From positions 2,231,001 through 2,295,000 of the forward strand of contig NZ_NETK01000001.1 of NCBI RefSeq assembly GCF_002343915.1: a stretch of 64,000 bases of DNA. Reading direction: 5' to 3'. Below are positions 58,149-64,000 of this stretch, piece by piece (the stretch's first letter is position 1; every line of letters starts with the position of its first letter). This DNA is from Nannocystis exedens. Lineage in GTDB: Bacteria; Myxococcota_A; Polyangia; Nannocystales; Nannocystaceae. The notes under the pieces are model-generated. The model did no database searches and was not told where the DNA came from. It saw only the letters and a program-made list of their open reading frames with translations. The position numbers and the translations under genes are program-made.

Positions 58149-59456
58149 ATGCATCGATGCAAGTGGATGTTGGGGTTCGTGGGGCTGGTGGTCGCAGGCG
58201 CGTGTGGTCCGGGGACGCCCGCCGACACCGACGCGACGAGCGGCTCGACGGCGACCACGGGCGCGGAGCCCTCGTCGGAGGGCGCGAGCGAGACGGAGAG
58301 CACGGAGAGTCCGACGAGCGGGCCCGGGACGACCGGCACGACGGGGCCGACGCCGACGACGAGCGTGGAGCCGGAGACGGCGACGTCGAGCACGACCGAC
58401 GACCCCGGCACCACCACGACCGGCGGGCCGGATGGTCTCGCGGCCTGCGGCTTCGCCGAGTCCACCGTCCGCGGCCTGGTCGGTCAGGCCTTCGTCGCCG
58501 GGGACTTCGACCAGGACGGGGCAATCGACCTCGTGGTCAAGCCCGACGGCGGGACGGCCCAGATCCACTTCAACGGCGGGAACGGGGCCGCGTTCACGGC
58601 CGGTCTGGTGCATGACATCGCCAACGGCGGGCAGATGGCCGGCGGCGACTTCGACGGCGACGGCCGTGTCGACGTGGTGCACTACGACTTCACGATCGCC
58701 GACGAGCTGCAGGTGCAGCTCAACATCGGCGGCGAGCTCGCGCCGCCGCTGTCGACGCCGAGCGACGCGCTCTACTACACGTTCCGGGTCGCCGACGTCG
58801 ACGGCGACGGCGACAGCGACGTGAGCCTCGGCGGCCGTCACTCCGAGCCGGTCGACGTGCTGCTGGCCGACGGCGGCGCGCTGACGGCGACCCACCAGCT
58901 GCAAGTGTCGGCGTGCTACGCGACCGGCAGCGATTGGGCCGACTTCGACGGCGACGGCGACCTCGACTTCGCGGTCGTCGGCGATTGCAACGCGGTCCTG
59001 GGGATGCCGCCGATCGCGATGCACCTGCGCGAGGGCGACGGCTACGTGGCGCTCCCGGACGTGGGCCTGGCGGAGTCGTCCGACCCGCCGGTGCTCGTGG
59101 CCGGCGATTACGACGGCGACGGAGTGGTCGACCTCGTCACCCAGGGCCATCACCAGACGCCACACTTCAACCGCCACCTCGGCGTGGGCGACGCGACGTT
59201 CGCCGCGCTCGAACCGTTCGAGGTGCCGGACGATCGGTGGATCCGCCAGGCGCTCGACGCCGACGCCGACGGGCGCACCGACCTCCTGGCCGACGGTGAC
59301 GGCCTGGTCGTGCTGTACCGCAGCACGGGGTCCGGCTTCGAGCCGTGTCTGGTCGGCGCGGGGGTCCTCGCTGCGGCGGCCGACTTCGACGGCGACGGCC
59401 GGCTCGACGTCATGCTGAAGGAGGGCCCGTCGTTCACGCTGGCGCGCGGGCAGTAG
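58149..59456 (+). CDS. FG-GAP/VCBS repeat lipoprotein
   Basis: A 435-residue surface lipoprotein. The lipobox GLVVAGAC is followed by a linker of about 65 residues of Thr, Ser, Glu and Gly (PTSGPGTTGTTGPTPTTS). Then come about six FG-GAP blades: GDFDQDGAIDLVVKPDGG, GDFDGDGRVDVVHYD, DVDGDGDSDVSLGG, DFDGDGDLDFAVVGDC, GDYDGDGVVDLVTQG and DFDGDGRLDVML. This should form a calcium-binding beta-propeller. GAGGCGG precedes ATG 58149. It lacks a protease domain, unlike the two metzincin-VCBS proteins. Confidence 0.88.
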   Translation: MHRCKWMLGFVGLVVAGACGPGTPADTDATSGSTATTGAEPSSEGASETESTESPTSGPGTTGTTGPTPTTSVEPETATSSTTDDPGTTTTGGPDGLAACGFAESTVRGLVGQAFVAGDFDQDGAIDLVVKPDGGTAQIHFNGGNGAAFTAGLVHDIANGGQMAGGDFDGDGRVDVVHYDFTIADELQVQLNIGGELAPPLSTPSDALYYTFRVADVDGDGDSDVSLGGRHSEPVDVLLADGGALTATHQLQVSACYATGSDWADFDGDGDLDFAVVGDCNAVLGMPPIAMHLREGDGYVALPDVGLAESSDPPVLVAGDYDGDGVVDLVTQGHHQTPHFNRHLGVGDATFAALEPFEVPDDRWIRQALDADADGRTDLLADGDGLVVLYRSTGSGFEPCLVGAGVLAAAADFDGDGRLDVMLKEGPSFTLARGQ

Positions 59457-59479
59457 CGAAGCGCCGCAGGTCAGCTCAC

Positions 59480-59940
59480 CGGACGAGCGTCCTGCTCGAC
59501 GCGGGGCTCTGGCGACTGTTCCTGTTCGACGTGCTGGTCGGGATCGGCGATCGGTCCGCCGTGAACCTGTTCGTGGCGCCCGACCCCGCGCGGTACCTGC
59601 CCATCGATCACGAGCTGGCGTTGCTGACCCCGAGCGCCATCCGACCCGACTGCGCCTACTTCCACTTCGTCCCCCTGGGGTCGCCCGAATGCCCCGACCG
59701 TGACGGCGCGCATCGACGTGCCCTGCTCCGACGGCGAGGCACCGCCGCGGCGATCGCCGAGGCCAACGGCGCCTATCGACGATTGCGCTCGTCGGCGCGG
59801 ACGCACCAGGAGCCCATGACCGCGTGGATCGAGCTGGCCCGGAGCCGGCTGACCGAGGGCTGGTTCCGCGAGTGCGTCTCCCGGGTCCCCGACGCGGTGT
59901 CGCCGGGCGATCCTCCTAAAACTCCACGCATGAACGACAA
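59480..59940 (+). pseudogene. C-terminal fragment of a PI3/4-kinase-like protein
   Basis: The frame directly after the preceding stop reads LLDAGLWRLFLFDVLVGIGD then RSAVNLFVAPDPARYLPIDH and ELALL. This matches the catalytic/activation region of bacterial PI3/4-kinase-like (HipA-related) kinases (FD-L-G-x-DR...N, IDH). The N-terminal ATP-binding half is missing, and no start codon or ribosome site occurs. Probably a deletion remnant. Confidence 0.45.
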
Positions 59941-59960
59941 GGTCCCTGGAAGCGACAACA

Positions 59961-60381
59961 CCCATCCGGCTCGAGTGACCACGCCGATGCCGTCTCCGGC
60001 CGGTTCGTGGGAGCGAGCGGTGAGACTCCTTGGTGAGCGCCGACTTCCGGCCGCGACCGCGTCGCAGCACCGACGACGGAGCCGCACGAGCGCCTCGCGA
60101 CAAGCGCCGCGTCCGGGGCCCGGCGACGCCCCGAGCACATCGACCCCTGGACGACGGCCCTCCAGAATACGCGATTGGCGCGTCGAGGGCGTCACCGGGT
60201 TCGTTCCTGCGCGTGACAGACGAACTCCGGGCGTGCATGACCCGCGCCGAGCGCACCTTCGCACGAACGCCGAGGATCGCCCGCGCTGCCTTGACGGGCC
60301 CCGTAACCACGTTTAGCGTCGACTCGGCTGCGCGTGTGAGTGCGAGCGGATCGCATCTCGCCGCGAGCCGGGAGCTGTTCG
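59961..60381. other. intergenic, nothing recognised
   Basis: No supported frame. It includes the region just upstream of the metzincin-VCBS gene with GGGAG eight bases before its ATG. Confidence 0.4.
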
Positions 60382-62412
60382 ATGTCGATGCCTATTCGTT
60401 GGATTCATTCGATGTACTTGGTGAAGATCTGCCTCATCGCCGCCATCGCGCCCGCATGCGAGCGGGCGGACGAGGCCGCGGACGATGAGACGACCTTCGA
60501 GGAGTTTCGCGACGCGACCGAGCGCAGCGTCGATTACCCGCAGTTGTTCGTCGTCGAGGGCGACATGCTGATGAGCGAGGACCAGCTGAGGTCCTACTTT
60601 GACCGCCGGATCCAGCCCCGAGCCTACAGCACGAAGGGCACCGACGGGCACAACGCCGCGTGGCGCGTCGACCGCAAGCTCACCCTGACGTACTGCGTTG
60701 ACGCGGTCACGGGCGACGCCAACGGCGGGTTCACCCCCGCCGAACACGCCCTGGTGGTGGCCGCGATGAAGCAGGCGAGCCTGGAGTGGGAGCTCGCCGG
60801 CGACGTCAACTTCATCCACCGTCCCTCGGCCGACACTGGTGATTGCGACTTCCCCAGCGCGGATGTCTACTTCACCGTCGAGAAGTCGGCGGCGACCGGC
60901 TGCGGGATGAATGCCTTCGGGCCGGGCGGCCTGGCGCAGCCGGACCCGATCATTCGCGTCGTCACGATCACCCAGGACGCGGTGGACGGCTGCAACGACC
61001 CCTTGAGCGCGACGTTCACCCTGCTCGAGGGTCTCCGCCACGAGCTGGGCCACGTGATCGGCCTCGAGCACGAACACTACCGAAACACGGGCGTCGACAA
61101 CCCGCGCTGTGACGACACGGAGTTCGTCAACTTCCAGAAGCTCAGCGAGATCGACCCCGCGTCGGTCATGTGGTACGACTTCTGCGACGGCGGCGAGGGC
61201 ACGCACTCGTCCTTGACCCGGCGCGACGCCGCCGCCGCGCGCTTCCTCTACAACCTGCCGAAGTCGGGCTGGTTGCGGACTTCCGCCGCGGGCCCGGCTC
61301 TCCCGCAGTGGGCCAATTACGACAGCAACGCCCGCTCCGACATCTTCTGGTACGCGCCCGGCGGGCCCGAGCAATTCTCGTTCTCGCAGGGCGGCGGCGC
61401 CTTCACGCTGTCCAACAGCCTCTCCTCGGCGCCACTGGCTCATCACAAGCCGCTCGTCGGCCAGTACGACAGCGGGAGCCTCTCGGACGTCCTGTTGCAC
61501 ACGCAGGGCCCGAACGCCAGCGAGGAGACGCTGTTCCTCAAACAAGCGAACAACCTCTCCTTCACCGCGTCCGCGCTGTCGTTGTCGGACTCGCTCGTCG
61601 TCCCGTTGGTCGGGCAGTTCGCCGGCACCGACCGCACCGACATCCTGTTCTTCGGGGTGACCGGAGGGCTCATCCACTGGGTCTCGAACGGCAACGGGAC
61701 CTTCACCGAGCACACGGTGTTCGTCCCGATCATCGGCGAGCCGACGCGATGGTACAGCCCGGTCGCGGGCGACTTCGACGGCGACGGCTTCACCGATATC
61801 TTCGCCTACCACTCCGATGTCGACACCAACGTGTCGCCCGACAAGAGCAAGTTCTGGCGCTCTCTCGGCAACGGGACGTTCACCTCGACCGACGTGAATC
61901 ACACGGCGAAGGGCATCCAGGGGAGCAACACGTCCCCGTTCTTCTACGCGATGACGGTCGGTGACTTCAACGGCAACGGGCCGCAAGACATCCTGTGGTA
62001 CTCGCCGACCGCCCCGGGCTCCAATGTCGTCATCTGGCGCAACGGCGCGAGCATGGCCGAGTTCGTGGCGTCGCAGTCGCTCGCCGGGAAGTTCAAGGTG
62101 TTCTCCGGCGACTTCAACGGCGACGCCACGACCGACGTCTTTTGGTACAACCAGAACGAGGGGCCGAGCGACCACGACATCGTGTGGCTGCAGAACGGCG
62201 ACTTCAGCCATACCGGCGTCACGGTCGACGTCGGCAACAACGAGCTCTTGCCCGTGCTCGGCGACTACGACAACAACGGCACCACGGACATCTACTGGTG
62301 GGATCCGGTCGGCACCGACAGGGTCTGGATCTCGGACGGCGACGGCACCTTCACCGAGACCTCCGTCGCCAGCGATCCCACCGGCTACCCGGTCGGCTAC
62401 GGCCTCCAGTGA
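60382..62412 (+). CDS. metzincin metalloprotease lipoprotein with VCBS repeats (paralogue)
   Basis: A 676-residue exported protein starting MSMPIRWIHSMYLVK; a signal with IAAIAPAC acts as lipobox. The peptidase domain carries the zinc motif LRHELGHVIGLEHEHYRN (first His220) and the Met-turn candidate SVMWYDF. Residues 300-676 are VCBS/FG-GAP blades (GDFDGDGFTDIFAYHSD, GDFNGNGPQDILWYSPT, GDFNGDATTDVFWYNQNE). It shares N-terminal EEFR and VEGDMLxSExxLRxYxxxR elements and the end GYPVGYG with the protein at 24276-26339. Likely surface protease. Confidence 0.87.
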   Translation: MSMPIRWIHSMYLVKICLIAAIAPACERADEAADDETTFEEFRDATERSVDYPQLFVVEGDMLMSEDQLRSYFDRRIQPRAYSTKGTDGHNAAWRVDRKLTLTYCVDAVTGDANGGFTPAEHALVVAAMKQASLEWELAGDVNFIHRPSADTGDCDFPSADVYFTVEKSAATGCGMNAFGPGGLAQPDPIIRVVTITQDAVDGCNDPLSATFTLLEGLRHELGHVIGLEHEHYRNTGVDNPRCDDTEFVNFQKLSEIDPASVMWYDFCDGGEGTHSSLTRRDAAAARFLYNLPKSGWLRTSAAGPALPQWANYDSNARSDIFWYAPGGPEQFSFSQGGGAFTLSNSLSSAPLAHHKPLVGQYDSGSLSDVLLHTQGPNASEETLFLKQANNLSFTASALSLSDSLVVPLVGQFAGTDRTDILFFGVTGGLIHWVSNGNGTFTEHTVFVPIIGEPTRWYSPVAGDFDGDGFTDIFAYHSDVDTNVSPDKSKFWRSLGNGTFTSTDVNHTAKGIQGSNTSPFFYAMTVGDFNGNGPQDILWYSPTAPGSNVVIWRNGASMAEFVASQSLAGKFKVFSGDFNGDATTDVFWYNQNEGPSDHDIVWLQNGDFSHTGVTVDVGNNELLPVLGDYDNNGTTDIYWWDPVGTDRVWISDGDGTFTETSVASDPTGYPVGYGLQ

Positions 62413-62737
62413 GCGCCGTGGAGCACCTCCACGACGACGTGGAGGCGACCGGAATGGTCGGCTCGAAGGTGGCCGACCTCCACTTCGACCACGACGCGGC
62501 CGCGTTTGCCGAAATCCTGGAGAAACCCTCGGGCGCGGAGGGGCACCTCCTCGCCAGAGCACGTCGCAGGTCGGGTAGCTGCCCCTACAGCGCGGGTAAC
62601 GCGACGTAACTGTGATGCACGAGGGCATGTGCTTGACCAAGCGCTCGTGGAACTGCTGAGGGGGTGGAGTCGTCACGGCGCGGCCAGGGCGAGATCGCTC
62701 TTGACATGATTGCGCGGATCGCTATCGAGGAGCGGTG
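62413..62737. other. left part of the IS66 remnant, accessory frame tail
   Basis: Just before the transposase fragment a frame reads GEIALDMIARIAIEER and stops in a TGATG overlap with the transposase start, as accessory genes of IS66-type elements often do. No terminal inverted repeat was identified. The left portion (62,413-62,600) shows nothing recognisable. Confidence 0.4.
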
Positions 62738-63240
62738 ATGGACGCCCGGCGCACCGCCCTTGAAGCCCGCCTGACCGAGCTGGAGGCGGAGCGCGAGCAG
62801 TACCGCCGGCTGTACCTCGAGACGCTAGAGCGCTGCGCCTTGCTCGAACGAGAAATCGTCGCCGGCAAGAGGGCCGAGCGCTTCACCAGCGAAGGCTCGC
62901 AGCTCACGCTGCCGGTGCTGGGGCAGGTGCTCGGCACAAAGCCGTCCAAGATCGCGCTGTCGGCGGCGGCGCCGGAGCCGAAGCCGGTGCGCGACGAGGC
63001 GGGGGCCCGGGCCAGCGGCCGCTGCCGCCGAGCTGCCGCCCTTCGTGATCGAGGTGCTGCCGCCGGAGGTGCAGCGTGGGGGCCTCGACGCCTTCGAGCG
63101 GACCGGCGAGGAGACGAGCGAGGTCGTCGAGCATCGATCCGCCCTCCTCGTCGTCCGGCTCGTACGCCCGAAATTCGTTTGGACCAGGCAACCGGCGCGC
63201 CGGAGGAGGCGAATGAGGACGGCTCGCCGCCCGCGGGTCG
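62738..63240 (+). pseudogene. IS66-family transposase remnant
   Basis: The first 80 residues (LTELEAEREQYRRLYLETLE, LEREIVAGKRAERFTSEGSQ, LTLPVLGQVLG) match the N-terminal coiled-coil of IS66 TnpC. After about 63,010 the frame changes: IEVLPPEVQRGGLDAFERTG and EETSEVVEHRS followed by VVRLVRPKFV continue the same protein from a different frame. The coding signal stops near 63,180, so zinc finger and catalytic domain are missing. Truncated beside the rRNA operon. Confidence 0.75.
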
Positions 63241-63270
63241 TCGAACCGTTACCGTTCACTGGACCCAAAT

Positions 63271-63298
63271 AAAAAAGCCCCCTTCTTTCGAAGGGGGC
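63271..63298 (-). terminator. rho-independent terminator of the rRNA operon
   Basis: Perfect 9-bp stem GCCCCCTTC/GAAGGGGGC with a 4-base loop, followed on the minus strand by six T residues. It stands directly after the 5S gene. Confidence 0.95.
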
Positions 63299-63302
63299 AT
63301 AG

Positions 63303-63420
63303 CGCTGGCGGCGTCCTACTCTCCCACAGGGTCTCCCCTGCAGTACCATCGGCGCTGGAAGTCTTAACGACCGAGTTCGGGATGGGATCGGGTGTGGCCC
63401 TTCCGCCATAGCCACCAGCA
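63303..63420 (-). rRNA. rrf: 5S ribosomal RNA
   Basis: About 117 nt. The ends pair as GCTGGTGGC with GCCGCCAGC. Conserved 5S cores are seen on the minus strand: CCCGATCCCATCCCGAACTC and GGGAGAGTAGGACGCCGCC. Between the 23S gene and the terminator. Confidence 0.95.
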
Positions 63421-63586
63421 AAACTTGTCGACGAGCGGCGAGGAGAACCGCGGTGGAGCCGCGGATTCGTCCTCGCAAGAGATCGTGCTGTGATGGGGCT
63501 CCGTCTCGGAGCGGGCCGCTTTGGCGGCCGTCGTGCAGGTGTCGCTCGGAACCTCGGACTTCAAGCACCACACGGGAGCGGTGCCC
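63421..63586 (-). other. 23S-5S internal spacer
   Basis: Spacer of about 166 bases without a tRNA fold. It probably contains the processing stem that flanks 23S rRNA; no coding potential was considered. Confidence 0.7.

Positions 63587-64000
<414 letters not shown>

Noticed and set aside
63421..63586. tRNA gene in the 23S-5S spacer
   Set aside because: No cloverleaf arms or GTTCGAATC-like T-arm could be found on either strand.

Overview
The window is GC-rich DNA with third codon positions dominated by G and C. It ends inside an rRNA operon read on the minus strand: 23S 3' part, then 5S, then a strong intrinsic terminator. Several traits suggest a myxobacterium, possibly of the Nannocystis/Plesiocystis kind: many secreted lipoproteins with Ser/Thr/Gly-rich linkers, a CGNGxxDxGExCDDGN cysteine repeat, FG-GAP/VCBS repeat proteins, a large Ser/Thr kinase with TPRs and an NtrC-type two-component pair. 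That placement is inference; no marker gene was searched.

Left part (1-24 kb). The window opens inside a LanB-type RiPP dehydratase gene whose first codons lie outside. A PAS-STAS regulator and a protein with a long Asp/Glu tract follow. A compact three-gene operon (tryptophan 2,3-dioxygenase, kynureninase-like PLP enzyme, class-2 methyltransferase) is linked by two ATGA overlaps and looks like a tryptophan-to-anthranilate branch of secondary metabolism. Then come lipoproteins, a hemerythrin/BON locus that seems frameshifted, an esterase, two overlapping ferritin-like diiron genes and a stand-alone SIR2-domain protein.

Middle part (24-45 kb). Two lipoproteins with zinc-protease motifs lie back to back. 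They are followed by an asparagine synthetase-KamA (lysine 2,3-aminomutase family) gene pair, a histidine kinase/sigma-54 activator pair and a LysR regulator. A c-type cytochrome gene here is split by an intact 1339-bp ISL3-type insertion sequence with an exact 8-bp target duplication; deleting the element restores one 479-codon frame. Downstream are a lipoprotein, a DUF1501 protein and, on the other strand, a RoxA-like multi-CxxCH protein.

Right part (45-64 kb). This holds a fused dihydroxyacetone kinase, a SnoaL-alpha/beta-hydrolase fusion divergent from an MmyB-type regulator with a perfect palindrome between them, small secreted cysteine proteins (including a tandem pair sharing a CYKPPSP signature), the kinase-TPR protein, a SnoaL/AraC pair that reads like imported DNA, an FG-GAP lipoprotein, a second metzincin-VCBS lipoprotein paralogous to the one at 24-26 kb, an IS66 remnant and the rRNA genes.

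At least four loci carry coding signal that jumps frame (12.7, 19.4, 43.5 and 55.6-56.0 kb), and several gene fragments sit between intact genes. This means either active gene decay or uncorrected single-base indels in the assembly; the raw reads would decide.
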